Positions 11,247-22,727 are shown, numbered from the stretch's first letter. The stretch is DNA of 34,601 nt from Condylostoma magnum (GCA_920105805.1 CAKKTI010000202.1:2420-37020), one strand, 5' to 3'. The notes: generated by a model from the letters alone, not told the origin. Numbers and translations are program-made.

Positions 11247-11512
11247 TTTATTATACTATAGGGAGTTATAAATAGTCGGAAAATAAGTAAATTACTGTTT
11301 AGATAAAATATTATGGAAGTCTAATTAGATATGTAATTTACCCTGAATGTATACAAATTTCATTTACTTATTATGAAACCAGAGCACCAATAATTTTGTA
11401 TATTCTATAATACTTTTTCGTGTAATATTTTATACCTCTAAACCAAAGGAATAACACTTATATATCAGATTTGAATACAAAATACTACAAAATAATAGTA
11501 AACATAAAATAA

Positions 11513-12202
11513 TTAATTATTATCCTCTAATGTAGCTAGCTCATCATATAAAGATCGTTTTTGAGTTTTACTTTTTCTAGGTGATTTTGAATCCTTTATT
11601 GATTAAAGTTTTATAAATGCTTAGCTTCCACTATACTGACTTATGTTACAATTAACTCCTTTTAATGAATAATCCATATTAATATTTCTATTTGATGAAT
11701 TTATAGAAGCACTGCTTACTTCAGCTAATGAATCTCTTAATTCTTAATTTCTCATTTTAGATTTATTTAGCTTTTCTAGTAATATTTCTAATTTATTTTC
11801 TTATGTTTTACATCCTTCAGTTATAGAACTTAGTTGTTATTATAAAGGAAATGTATCAACTTATTCATCTTACTCTGTTACAATAACTACATGATTAATT
11901 TTCTTTTATTCATTGTCCTCAACCAAAGCCTGTATCTACTAGCATTTTTTCTTAAGTACTTCATTTTCCTCAGAAAGTTACTTGTTTTATTTCTCAATTC
12001 TGAGTATATGTTACTAATCTAATTACTAAAGCATCTAATCCCTGTTATTCTTAGATTACTTATATTCTTATAATATGTGCTATAGTCTCATTTGCATTGT
12101 ATTTATTATAGTCTCTGCCTTACTCAATCCTGAGGAGACGAAATTATCTATATCTTCGTCAGTAATTTATAAGAAAAAGTCAATATCACTGTTTTAATTC
12201 AT
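11513..12202 (-). CDS. Coiled-coil protein (229 aa)
   Basis: ATG 12202 (MNQNSDIDFFLQITDEDID) to TAA 11515-11513. The acidic N-terminus is followed by a coiled coil (about residues 30-100, with LSEENEVLKKKCQQIQ), a second coiled segment (LEILLEKLNKSKMRNQELRD), a Ser/Asn-rich linker and a basic patch (SKSPRKSKTQKRSLYDELATLED). No TGA is used in the frame. The C-terminal SLYDEL resembles adaptor-type motifs of dynein-binding coiled coils, but this is weak. Without a TAA stop the frame would add a hydrophobic tail of about 15 residues from spacer sequence, which looks wrong. Function unknown. Confidence 0.78.
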
Positions 12203-12684
12203 TTTATTATAATTTAGTTTTTGGATAAGATTGGTTTTTATTGAGATCGTATGAAGACAGATTTATTTAAAAGCTAATAAATATCAGTTATTAATGAATT
12301 TTAGTTTTGATTACTCACTGTATAAACTTTAGCTTATTTAAACATACTATGGAGATATGTTATAGTTAAATAAGTAAACAATCTTTTTATTATAAAATTC
12401 ATCTTTCCTACTTATTGTAGATTTTACAAAGAGAATACTTTGAAAATCTTAAATAGCTTTAATGCGAATAGTAAAATTTCCATTATAAGATAAGTTTTAA
12501 ATGAGCTTGCAGATTTTTGAATCCTTTTAATTATCTAATAATTATTTAACATCAAATTAATAACTTTTAAAGGTAACAACGGGTTTTAATCTAGCTTTTG
12601 TAAATTAATAAAAAAGAGTGAATAATTTTAACAATTTATACCAATAATAAATTTAAGAAAATAATACTATAAATTTTTTACAAC
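12203..12684. other. AT-rich spacer, no gene seen
   Basis: A stretch of about 480 bases between the coiled-coil gene and the end of a small gene, both on the minus strand. No protein-like frame, repeat or RNA-gene signature was recognised on either strand. It may hold the promoter of the coiled-coil gene. Confidence 0.45.
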
Positions 12685-12947
12685 CTAATTTGAATCTGGA
12701 ACCTGTAGAAAGTTATGTGTTACCTACTTAAATTCATTATTTTAAGTGGGTCTTACCTCTAAATTAAGAAAGCTTAATAAATTACGCGTTCCTTTTTGCC
12801 TTCCAAGCCCAGCTAAACTTGGTTTATTCACTTTTTGCCCATTTCTCTATATAAAATTTACGTAAAAAGTAACATAGGAGTTTGACCTTACAGCAGTAAG
12901 TCTCTTACTGCTCCTTTAATGAACGAAACATAAGCTTTATTACTCAT
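12685..12947 (-). CDS. Small basic protein with one 17-nt intron (about 81 aa)
   Basis: ATG 12947 (MSNKAYVSFIKGAVRDLL) starts a frame with clear protein character. It is joined to a second exon (KVNKPSLAGLGRQKGTRN, then LEVRPT) by removing the 17 bases 12861-12845 (GTAAATTTTATATAGAG on the minus strand). Several ends are possible: TAG 12726-12724 (68 aa) or TAG 12687-12685 (81 aa, shown). The protein is small, basic and without signal peptide. I do not recognise a family. The region is visibly less AT-rich than its flanks, which first drew attention to it. Confidence is moderate because the gene is short and the exon model rests on one intron. Confidence 0.5.
12845..12861 (-). other. Putative 17-nt intron
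   Basis: Read on the minus strand the segment is GTAAATTTTATATAGAG, with GT and AG ends. Removing it links two coding stretches that lie in different frames. It shares length and pattern with 5998-6014 and 6829-6845. Confidence 0.5.
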
Positions 12948-13321
12948 TTTGTACCATTTTATTATGTTAGCTTGAAAAGGTTCAACAATTAAAATGTCAT
13001 ATGGTACTAATTAAACAATTTAATCTCTAAAGCAATTTTTATTATATTGATTCTTTTGTGCTTAAATACAGTCAATAATCTTAAAATTGTATTATTATAA
13101 AGATAGTATATGTAAATTAATCAATAAAGGTGATTAAGTAAAATTAATAAATTATATTACATCTAATATGCTGTAAAATTACGCAAGAAATAATCAAATA
13201 TACTATTTCAACCTTACTCAATAATAAAAAAGTGACTAAAAGCAGTTTCAAGCAATATAAAATATTATCAGTACAAAAGTAGCATTGAATGACCACAAAT
13301 ATGAAAATGATTGTAATTGTT
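12948..13321. other. AT-rich spacer, no gene seen
   Basis: About 370 bases between the small gene's ATG and the end of the PIP kinase gene, both on the minus strand. Apart from a 7-base inverted repeat GTACCAT/ATGGTAC, which may be chance, nothing is recognised. Confidence 0.4.
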
Positions 13322-13330
13322 TTACCTAAG

Positions 13331-15142
13331 CTAGGGTAGTATTCTACTCATGAAGTTAAAAAATCTTTCCTTGTACTATTTAGGAGGAATACATGAAATA
13401 TCCTATGATACGAATTTGGATTTGAATTTGAACTCTAGTCACTTCCTCCTATTAAATTACTAAGTAAAATCAATTACAGCTAATGAGTACTTTCTCTCAG
13501 GATTTGTGCAATCGGCTCATTCATATTATTTTGGTGGTTCTTCTGTTGTATAAATAGCCAACAGTAGCGAATAATCCATTATTTTATGAGAGCATAGGAA
13601 CTAAAGATCAAGGTCTAATGCACTAAGAAACTCATTCTTATCTTCTGTAGATATTTAAATGATCTACTAGTCATTGATAATATCCTAATCCTTAAAAACT
13701 ACATTTTCTTTTGATAATCTGTCATATAAACTACCCTTGAGGTCATATACCTTAGCCTTTTAAGATGTATTAATTGTATTATCCATGACAAATATGTATC
13801 TTTTGTCTTTTATCGTGCAAAATATACCAAAAATCCTTACTAGATTTGATTTTCCTGATAAAATTCTATTTTTATAACCTTCTAACAAATTCCTATCTAA
13901 AAAGTCAACTTCCTATTTTTTAAGGGTTTTTATAAAGAATTTATGATTTTTAGATTTTATTACAAAAGCTCCACTCTTCCCAGTATCTACAGATTTTTCT
14001 ACTTACTTTTAATCAAAAACAAGACAAGGGTTTATACTTATATCAAAAATTCACTCATCTAAATTGGCAAAATTCCTGATTTATTAGAATATCTCCGGAT
14101 GGCACTCTGTGTAGTATAATGAGGGATCGATTACTGAATAAAGCTTACAATATTTTTTAACAAACAGCTGATTTCCAAATATCAGCTAGGCAGCGAACGA
14201 TTTTCTAGGCTAAACTAAACTTTTCCTTATTGATTCTTGAGATAATACATACAAATCGTCGTCTTCTTCTACAGGGAAATACTTTTTGTAGGTTTTAAGT
14301 AACTACTATAGCTATTTTTCTTATAAGAGTGCATATTGCTGATTAGCTAAAATGTATTTTTAGTTTTCTCAGTACTATAACTGATTAATATTCTCATCAT
14401 TAAAATTTTGCAATGATTCTATTTTAGTTTCTAGTTCATTTGATAGATTTCATATCAAATCTCCTGTAATTATTAGAGCTGCATCGTCTTATACTTAAGG
14501 CTCAATCCATTATATTTAAATTCCAATAGAGAATTACTTATTGTATTAGATCTTTTTATAAGGTAGTTCACCTATTGCTATAACTTATTACTAATCGTCT
14601 AAAATTTCAAAAATCAGCTTAAAAGGTAGCTTAGTAATTTGAAACTTAGCACTTTTCTGCTTTGAAGGCTCTTTCAAATGACTAAAAATTAATAGTTGTT
14701 TTGTTGTTTTTTTTAGTTTGATTGCACACATTAAGGGATTATCATGTGCTATGTTATAAGACTGAATCTAATGAACTACTATTTAGCTAAAGTTTGTTAG
14801 CTCATTATCATAAATCTCTTCCTCTTATCTTGCTTTGGTATATTACTACAAAGCTTTATTCATGCTTATCTCAAATTAAGCTATTTTGCCTTTGAGTTGA
14901 TGAATGTTGTAACCAATCAGCTTTAAAAGAACTATATGGCTATTTACATAGTCCTATAAAATAACGTTATCTTCTTCATCTTGCTTTATTACATTTCAGA
15001 TCTTTTAGCATTTGTTAATTTAGGATTGATGCTGCCTTCCATTGCAAGAAATTTCATGAATATGGGATACTAACAGTTCGTGATTACCCTTCGATAGTGC
15101 ATTAAAGTCTGTTATGATTCTTTCAAAGGCACTTTCTGACAT
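13331..15142 (-). CDS. Phosphatidylinositol phosphate kinase (PIPK family, about 603 aa)
   Basis: ATG 15142 (MSESAFERIITDFNALSKG) to TAG 13333-13331, with TAA three codons later. The N-terminal 380 or so residues are divergent, with coiled or helical segments and no lipid-binding domain I recognise. From about residue 385 comes a PIPK catalytic core: GKSGAF glycine-rich loop, FFIKTLKKQE with the ATP-binding Lys, LVRIFGIF, YIFVMDN, the hallmark YDLKGS near 464, HKIMDYSLLLAIY near 521, and AVIDFTQQF, the metal-binding Asp, near 557. Such enzymes phosphorylate PI(4)P or PI(5)P at membranes, and specificity cannot be read here. Five TGA codons read as Trp (for example QKI-W-NV and QYE-W-ADC). The last residues match the family's usual end, favouring the TAG/TAA stop over a distant TGA (13270). 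Confidence 0.9.
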
Positions 15143-15393
15143 ACTTTATATGATAAATTATGAATATGATTCAATGCAGTTTATAAGGAGTAATTATTAA
15201 CTATTATCTTTTAAACACATGTATATTATGTACTCAATACTGCTTTCATGTTAATACTATTAATACAAATAATACTATAATTTTTACATTACTAAGAAAA
15301 TGCTGAAGAGAATATCGTGTTGAGGAAATCTTCATTGCTTTCTTACAATTAAAGAAAATGTGGGTGATATTGAATTATCAATGATCTCTTATA

Positions 15394-16026
15394 TCATCCT
15401 GGCCTAATGATTTAGTTCAATCTGTGAGAATACTTAAACTCCAATAAATAATAAATCTCACCGTTTATAAATAAATGAGAAATTATCTTTTGTGGTTAAT
15501 CGTTAATTGTAGATTTTATTATATGATTCTCAAATGTGTGCAGGAAAAGACCAACACCCCGCATTTTGTTTGATTTTTAATAATATTTACAAGTTACTTC
15601 TTTGCGTTATTTTTCATTCTAAGCTTCTTTTAAATCCATTTCACTGTTTAGTTCATCTCGTTGGCGTTTTAGGGGTAAATCTTATTTGCTATGTATCTCA
15701 TCTTCTTATTTAGGAATTTTACACTTGATATCAATAGGGTTGAGCATTTTCTGTTACTCATCTAATACCTAGCTAAAAGGAATTAAATCTTACTCTTTTA
15801 TCTTATTTTAATGAGGTGAGATGAATAAGTCCTATATAGAAATACTAACAGATTTTACCTATTACTTTATCTTTAATAATTATCTTACTTATTCAGGCAA
15901 ACCATCCTCTTATAAATATTCTATAACCACACTTTGCTAATTACTTTTGCTTGACTTTATTTAGATTTCTTTAAGCTTTCTAACAAAGAAGTATTAAGGC
16001 CTTTAGATAACTTAAATATTAGACAT
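15394..16026 (-). CDS. Chromo-like paralogue B (210 aa)
   Basis: ATG 16026 (MSNIQVIQRPQYFFVRKLKE) to TGA 15396-15394. The N-terminus resembles that of the upstream gene (QYF/QYL..., then VVIEYLQEDGLPEQ against SVIAYVDDYSGLPK). The linker is acidic/basic with LKRQRDELN. The C-terminus (IYYLLEFKYSHRLNQIIRP) matches the neighbour's YYLVEFNSYQRFNVIIRP and, like it, ends one residue later at TGA. The YLVEF strand preceded by an II pair recalls chromo/chromoshadow folds, but the match is weak and inferred. It starts before the upstream gene's reading could overlap, separated by about 120 bases, in the same direction. Function unknown; chromatin binding is a guess. Confidence 0.75.
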
Positions 16027-16145
16027 TTTAATTAAATTTTTAGCTAATTAGTAATAGGTGTTAGACAATAATTAGGGCTGTATTTTTCTCGTTTAAATTT
16101 CAGATATATGTTAATTGAATGAGTCAATATTTCTTGTTTACTTAC

Positions 16146-17102
16146 TCAGCATGGTCTGATTATTACATTAAATCTTTGATACGAATTAAATTCTACTAAA
16201 TAGTATTATTAATTATCTATTTTCTTTTAATCTATTATCCTACTTGGAAAATCAATTTAAATATCTCCTTAATACTATTCATATTATTTCATTTTCTTAT
16301 TCATTTTTACCTCAAGAGCTTTAAGCTTTTATTATCATTTTCTATTGTTTTTTTGCTTATTTTATAACTTTAAGTCAGCTTGTTATGTATCATTTACTTT
16401 CTATAGTTCTTCTATTTACTGTACTTCTTCTTACTCTTCTATTTACTGTACTTCCTATTCTTCTATCTATTGTACTTCCTATTCTTCTATCTACTGTACT
16501 TCTTATTGTTCTTCTATTTACTGTACTTCTTATACTATTGGCTAATCATTAATCCTTTAATCTTTCTTTTAGTAATTCAATAAGGAATTATTTTTATTTG
16601 CTTAATTATCTTCCTATTCTAGCTTTTACTTCTTTTCTATTTTTTCCTCCTGACTAAACGATCTTTTCCGCTTCTACTGAATTTTATTTCTAGAGAACTT
16701 TTCTAAGATATTACCAACATGATTATTATACTATATTTGAGATAGTCTTGGATTTCTACTATTTCTCCTAGCTCCTCTTGAGCTTTATCTACCTTTAGGA
16801 GCTTTGTTTTAGAATAACATTGGATAGAGTTCCTGTTTTAGGTAATCTATATGCTAATTATCTATGTATTTAATATTTGCCTAGGCATCATAATAGAAAA
16901 TTTCTTCAGCTTTCTCTATCTTAAGTTTTTCATTGTCTCTTAAATCACAGAACTTAGAAAATATTTTAGGTAATCCTGAATAATCATCAACGTATGCAAT
17001 TACAGAATATCCTAATTGTGATTTTTTCTCTTCTTTGACAAAATGACTTATACTGTTTATCTTTAAGTACTACTATTCCCCCAATTTAAACTTGTCACCC
17101 AT
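16146..17102 (-). CDS. Chromo-like paralogue A with EVQQIEEQ repeats (318 aa)
   Basis: ATG 17102 (MGDKFKLGEQQYLKINSIS) to TGA 16148-16146. The N-terminal 100 residues look globular (SVIAYVDDYSGLPKIFSKF). They are followed by a basic Arg/Ser/Lys-rich linker (KGRQSSRGARRNSRNPR, KRKRSF) that could bind nucleic acid, then five copies of an acidic EVQQIEEQ repeat (bases 16410-16535). The C-terminal module is DFPSRIIDQKK...YYLVEFNSYQRFNVIIRPC. One TGA inside is read as Trp (NNRK-W-QQK). The same C-terminal module and TGA end occur in the gene just downstream, so they are tandem duplicates. A chromatin or RNA role is inference from the basic linker and the chromo-like strand. Confidence 0.78.
16410..16535 (-). 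repeat. Coding minisatellite, 5 copies of a 24-27 bp unit
   Basis: On the plus strand the unit TTCTATTTACTGTACTTC recurs at 16410, 16437, 16461, 16485 and 16512 with small changes. Spacings are 27, 24, 24 and 27 bases, so the frame is always kept. On the minus strand it encodes EVQQIEEQ repeats in paralogue A. It is absent from paralogue B, suggesting recent expansion. Confidence 0.9.
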
Positions 17103-17419
17103 TTTGTTGTTTATATGCTAAAGATTCCTAGTTTATTTATATTATGAAATTAGGGAAAATGAATTAATGGGATGATGTCTGCTTAAATTGATGCATTTAA
17201 TAGTTATTATTTAATCAAGGTAGAATTGTAGTTGATTTTAGTTATAATTTTGTTTAGCACTGGAAAACCTAGATTATAGAAAAAAGTGATATAAATTACA
17301 TGCATATCAATACTAAATAATTACTAGTTTCCTTTCATACTAATAGAAAATAGCAGTTCCTCTATACAAAAGAATTAAATAAACTTATTTTCTCTTTATT
17401 TATCAACAATTATTATTTA
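17103..17419. other. AT-rich spacer, no gene seen
   Basis: About 317 bases between the paralogue A start and the end of the next minus-strand gene. No protein-like frame, RNA gene or repeat was recognised. The part next to 17102 is the likely promoter of paralogue A. Confidence 0.45.
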
Positions 17420-18151
17420 CTATTTAACTCTATATTAATTGATATCATTGTGTCTCCAATCACCTCTTCTTATTATGGTTTGATATAACGGAATTCTATG
17501 TTGCTTCATAAGTGGCTTATATATAATACCAAATGCAAAATCATTATCAATGCGCATTTACGTAGTAGTTTGCAACATGCTCTGCTCGCGATTAGGTAAA
17601 ATAGCCTAAACTTTTAATAATGAATCAATATTTGAAATTTATTCCTATTAGGTAGCTTTAAATTGAGGAAAAAGTAATGATTTCAATTGTTTCTTAGGGG
17701 ACTTAGGAATATAATCAATCATATAATCAAAATTAGTAACAAAAATTGTGAAGTTTTAATTCTCAGTGGGAATTAATAGTATAGCTCCAGTACTTGATAT
17801 ACCAATCTTTTTCAGTTTAGGCTATATAAAAATTACATGATTTACTCTGATATAATTATACTCAATATCATTCTACCTTATTACACAACTACTAACTCCA
17901 ATCCATTATAACTAAATTGATTATATCGCTTTAACAATATTCTAATCAATTTCATAATGCAAGCTGGGCACCTATTACACTTTTAAATTTTTAATCTTTC
18001 CTATACAATTATACAGAACTAGATTTTCTTTTTTCAACTTTTTATGACAAATATCATCTACTTGCTCAGGATTAAACTAAAATGAAAACTTGAATTATAA
18101 AACTGCTTTTGTAGAAGTTTACACTGAACTTTTCAAATTATCTTTACCCAT
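17420..18151 (-). CDS. Unknown protein (243 aa)
   Basis: ATG 18151 (MGKDNLKSSVQTSTKAVL) runs to TAG 17422-17420, followed at once by TAA. No TGA occurs in frame inside the gene or for at least 200 bases after it, so this gene can end sensibly only at TAG/TAA. The protein looks globular, mixed alpha/beta, with beta-like stretches (GISSTGAILLIPTENQNF, TIFVTNFDYMIDYIP) and a basic linker (KSPKKQLK). No signal peptide or membrane segment. I do not recognise a family. It lies in a run of minus-strand genes with no evident shared function. Confidence 0.78.
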
Positions 18152-18424
18152 TATTATAATTCTATTCTACATTAATCCTTTTCAATTCCATCCTTAGCCT
18201 TTAAGAATATCTTTAAACTCTTTAGATATTTTAGAACCTTTGAAGCTTATTCTTAATTAGTTGCATTATGTATACAAATGATTAGATAATTGTAGTATAA
18301 TAGGAAATAGTGATAAATTCAAAGATGATAAATGGTGAATTATTATCATTTTTTATTTCAAGGAGCATTGTTAATAACTATATATGATTAATCCTATAAT
18401 ACCATATTAATTCATTATCCAGCT

Positions 18425-20263
18425 TCATTGAGTATTAAAGTAATTATAAGACTCGTTTATTATTTAATTCGGTTCAAGTAAAATTTTAAATAGTTTAGAA
18501 GGAATGTACTAATAATAGTTATTTAGTATTCCCAATACTTAATTCTCATGCGCTTAGATATGATTAAAATGAATTGTTTATGTATCAGTCATACCTGTTA
18601 TAAACTAGGAAGAAAAATCATCAATGTAAGATTCTTCTAAGGTGTCACTGAATTTTGAAGGAGATAAAAAGTTGTTTAAGGGCTAGAAATTATCTCTTTA
18701 AGATTCAGCAACTGTTATTTCCTATTCATTAGCAGTTTCTATTGCATTTTAATAAATGTTTAATTTCTCAATTACTTCATTCACGATTTCCCTACATAAA
18801 TTTGTCGTGTTGTTGAATGAATGTAATGCTGTATTGACAACATCGTATAAATAGTTATCAATATATCCATATGCAGTGCTTTGATACACTCAATCATTTA
18901 ACGACTATATTTCTTAATCATCCAATACTTAATTCACTATATCATCTATAAACACATTTAAAAAACTATCAAAAATTTCATCAATAGGCACAATTACTTC
19001 TTATCTAGCTTCTTCTACCAATAACGAACAAATATCTATTAAATTTTCCTATATATTAATTTCAATCCATTCCTAAATCAGTGACTTAAAAACAGTCAAC
19101 TATGCAATATCCTATACAGTATAAGTGATATTTCTATCTACTAACCTAGAAACAGTTTCTTAATATATCTGAACATCCGACTCTTAAATAGAATCATTAA
19201 TTTAATCATATGCCACTTCCATTGCTTCTTATTAAGATATTTCAGCGACATTTGCATCAACAATCTACAAAGCAATTTCATCATCTTAAATCTCTTAAAC
19301 AACTTCAATGATTAAATTTTATACAGTTTAATTAATAATCAAGGAACAAAAGGATTAAAACAGCCTTAATTACCCGAAATTTCCAAAATTAGTATTTGGC
19401 ACTGTCGTTTTAAGCTAGATTTCCTTGCTATGAACTTCCGGAGTAGCTTATACTTAAGGAGTTTCTTCCAATATAACAATTTCAGCTACTCTACATCTTT
19501 TATACATTTATTAAGACATAGGAATAACAATAGACGATCCTAATATGAATACACTAAGTTTATTGCTTCTTGAGTTCTGCTGTGATAGAGAAATAAACAG
19601 CGGGTCAGGTCATTTTATAAACTTGATGTTCTATCCTAGTATAGAGCTCTTAATAAAATCTGTATCACTTTTTATCTTAATTAGATAATTTTCCTTCTTT
19701 CAAAAAAATGGTATATCTTTGCCATACTCTATTGCAGTTCTTTTACCCCCTCTTATAAGAGCTTAAACTAATTAATTTCTCCATCTTATAATTCCTTCAA
19801 TCGACTGTAATGTATGCTATCTGATCAGTTTTAGTATTTCTCCAAAATCTAATAATATTCTATGCATGTCGGTCTAAGTCTTATTCTAGCTGAGGAAAAA
19901 CAGAAATTTGTTGCATTATGATATCTACTTTTCTCTTAGTCTTATAGCAGTGTAGATCTTTTAAATCAAGGCTGTTTTGGTCTTCAATTCTTCTATTTCT
20001 TATCGTATTATAGGCTTGCTGACTTCAACCGGTAAATCTTATACACATTTTTTGAAAATTTACTAATGATTGCTTTAAATCTGGTATCTTGATCACATTT
20101 TCTACAACTCTAATACTAATTTTTCATAATCTTAGTCTTTTCTCATTTATATACTAGGAGTTTACCTTTTACTTCCTTGATTTCTTTAAGATGAAATACT
20201 CCTTAAAGATTAATCTCTTGGTACTTTACTAACAGAGTTATGTCTTTTTTTAATCTCAGACAT
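18425..20263 (-). CDS. Large acidic helical protein (about 612 aa)
   Basis: The frame is open from ATG 20263 (MSEIKKRHNSVSKVPRDQS) to TGA 18427-18425. The N-terminal 60 residues are basic and Ser/Arg-rich. A helical region follows with SIEGIIRWRNQLVQALIRGG, then a long acidic helical region of repeated EVV/EI/VD patterns (LIIEVVQEIQDDEIALQ; EAMEVAYDQIND). That composition is often seen in ciliary scaffold proteins. Four TGA codons inside read as Trp (KM-W-SRY, FF-W-KKE, IK-W-PDP, ND-W-VYQ). An upstream ATG (20344) touches the previous gene's TAA, so the later ATG is preferred. The end is uncertain: if TGA 18425 is Trp, a TAA lies six codons further. No named family. Confidence 0.65.
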
Positions 20264-20344
20264 ATTCTAGGCATTTTTCCTCTAGTACTTCTTAATTTAA
20301 GATGATCCGGGCCTTATAGTCTTTGGTAGTTTTGGAAAATTCAT

Positions 20345-21490
20345 TTAAATTAAAATAGCTACTATTAAAACTAAAAAGGCAAAGAAAAGCAATATGAAAA
20401 ATTGATTTTCCTTTGTATTCTCTTATGCATTTTCCTTGATCATCTTATCGATCATTTCTAGTCTTGGTACTTCCTCTGATATATGGTCCTCTACGTTTAT
20501 TCCTAATAAAGCTCTTACTCTGTCCTTGCTGTTTTGAGGGTTTTCATGTGGTAAAATGATATCTGAGAAATTGAAGTGCTGGAAATTATAAAAGACTCTG
20601 TGGCCAAGTAGTTTTATCCCATATCCTTCTGAATCTATAGGATTATTGAAGAAATGAGGAGTGCTTAATAGTAACTCATCTGCCATTATTTCTAGCCTAT
20701 ACTTTAAAGTATTTACTAAGTCTTTTTATACAACCTAAATAGCGTCTTTAGCTTAACTTTTCTCGTATACATAACTTTACGATTGGAGTGTTCCGAGTAG
20801 TTTTAGTGTTAAGGAGGAAATGGATGGGATTACAGCGGGATTAGTTGAAAATAGCTAAACTTAATGCTAGCCTGAGCTATTTATTTAATTCAATTATTAA
20901 TTTAACCGTGACTGTCCATCTATTACAAACTTTAATTAGCTGATCATTTCATTAAAGTTGTTTAAAATTTCTTGAATTGCATCTTATGGAGTTAAATCTA
21001 ACGGTGTTTCTAAATTTATGTACAAAGAGCAGGTTAATTAATTCAGTTTTGGCAGATTATCTACTCTAATTTTTAACTATTGAAAATATTAGCTTTCATA
21101 TATATAGCAAGTACTCTTTTTGTCTACTTAATGTAGTCAGATAATTGCTTGCTCTAATTACTCGTTTAATTTTTATAATAGGTTTTTTATCTGTTCAAAA
21201 TCTGAATCTACAGTATCAGAAGTCAGTAGTCCTAATACCTAAATACCTCCAGGTAGCATGCGAGTTATCTATCTTGCATGTTCTAGTATTCAATCAGAAT
21301 AAGTTCCCTCTTCTAAATCTAATTCACTGTTTAATAATTCTTATAATGATTCTGATTCTTGCATATCTACTGAAGGAGTTATGGCAGTGTGGTAGCAGTA
21401 AGCTTCATTCTAGATTTTTAAGCCTATTATAAGATATGTTTGTAAAGGTTAAACAAAGTTTAAAGGTTATCCTAGGGTTAATCTTTCCAT
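20345..21490 (-). CDS. ODR4: ODR4-family tail-anchored protein (381 aa)
   Basis: ATG 21490 (MERLTLGQPLNFVQPLQTYL) to TAA 20347-20345. The family hallmark EHARQITRMLPGGIQVLG lies at about residues 70-87. It is preceded by Trp 67, conserved in the family and here encoded by TGA 21292-21290. Later motifs fit too (LVNTLKYRLEIMADELL; RVRALLGINVED). The last 18 residues are a single hydrophobic helix (FFILLFFAFLVLIVAILI) that ends exactly at TAA, as expected for a C-terminal anchor. In nematodes ODR-4 helps deliver certain GPCRs to cilia, working with UFSP2/ODR-8 at the ER; the role here is inferred from family. If TAA were only Gln, the protein would be fused to the next 612-residue protein, which is unlikely. 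Confidence 0.85.
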
Positions 21491-21628
21491 TATTTTAATA
21501 TAGAAGGTATTATTGATATATTACGTCTATTAAGTTCTATAAATTAAAATTATACAGCAATTTGATACATTTATTTGCATTGTACTTTAATGCTTAAATG
21601 ACTTTTGTTCAATCTTTGTATTATAAAA

Positions 21629-22489
21629 ATGGTAGAGAAAGAATGATAATTAGATTTATAGCTGCAAAGCCACTTTGAAGACTATAGATAAGGATTACTT
21701 TAATTAAATTAATAATTAGCAAATCTTAAACAAAGTTAATAAGATAACGAAATTTTATACTAAGTTATAGATAATAATTTGCAGTATAAAATAATTTAAT
21801 CATAAGATTCACTAACAAAGAACACAGAATTGAGTAATTTACATATATAAACCACATAATAATATAATAGGCTTAAAGAAGTAAGTCGTTGCTAGAGTCA
21901 AGAAGGAGTAAGATTAAGCATAAGAGTAAGAAAATTGATTGAATATTATAAATGTTTAAATGATCTAATCTAGAAATAAGATTAAGACTTACATAATAAG
22001 AGTAATCAATACGACAAACTAATGAAAGATTATAAATTCATGATGTAAGACCGCGAGAAAATAAGAAAAGATAGTAAAGATAAGGCAAAATAAGTCGAAA
22101 GATTATAAGAAATCATTCAAGAAAGAGACAATACTATTAATGAGTTAGAGTCTTAAGTAATTGCACTGCAAAAGCATAACAAATTTCTACAAAATTAAGA
22201 GGAGGATTTGAATTAATCAAAGGATGTTATTTCTTAGAAGATGAAACGTATTTAACAGCTTAAAAAGGAAATAGAGGATTTCTAAAGCTAGGAAATCATT
22301 TACTAAATGAAATTAGAATAATTCAAAAAGTTGAAAAAGAGGTATAATTCAGATACATCGAAGTTTTGAAATTAAGACTCTCTTTATCAGTAGAAAATAA
22401 AGGAATTGGAGGTATCTATTATGAATAATAATTAAATGATATAAGAACTTAATGGCATTGTAATTCACAAAAATATAAGAATGAGGTAA
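21629..22489 (+). CDS. Coiled-coil protein (286 aa)
   Basis: ATG 21629 (MVEKEWQLDLQLQSHFED, with TGA as the sixth codon read as Trp) to TAA 22487-22489. If TAA is read through, TGA 22550 adds 21 residues. Residues about 100-250 form a strong coiled coil rich in Lys, Glu, Gln and Leu (KQVERLQEIIQERDNTIN; LKKEIEDFQSQE). A second TGA reads as Trp near SKF-W-NQDS. No signal peptide or recognised domain. It is divergent from ODR4 with about 140 bases between the ATGs. Likely a structural or scaffold protein; no family named. Confidence 0.75.
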
Positions 22490-22727
22490 ATATTTATTAA
22501 GTATATAAGGTAATGTTATATTGGTATTTAGCAAAGATGTTTTACTAAATGATAAGTAGTATCATCTATGATCGAGCTTTTCAACATTAATCAAATAAAT
22601 ACTACTGATAATAATCTGAACAATTGAGTAAATAGGTTAAAAAATAAACAATTGGCTTAAAGTCTATATTATCTTCTCTTTTCCAAATTTCAACTCCATA
22701 ACAAATCACACCACTTTAAAACTTATA

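Noticed and set aside
12892-12912. Perfect 9-bp hairpin AGCAGTAAG-TCT-CTTACTGCT, first thought to be an RNA gene or terminator
   Set aside because: It lies within the coding stretch of a small minus-strand gene (GAVRDLLL), and no RNA-gene features flank it.
16345-16545. Plus-strand open frame rich in Ser/Tyr/Cys
   Set aside because: It is the antisense of the EVQQIEEQ minisatellite in a minus-strand gene; its repeats are explained by that gene.
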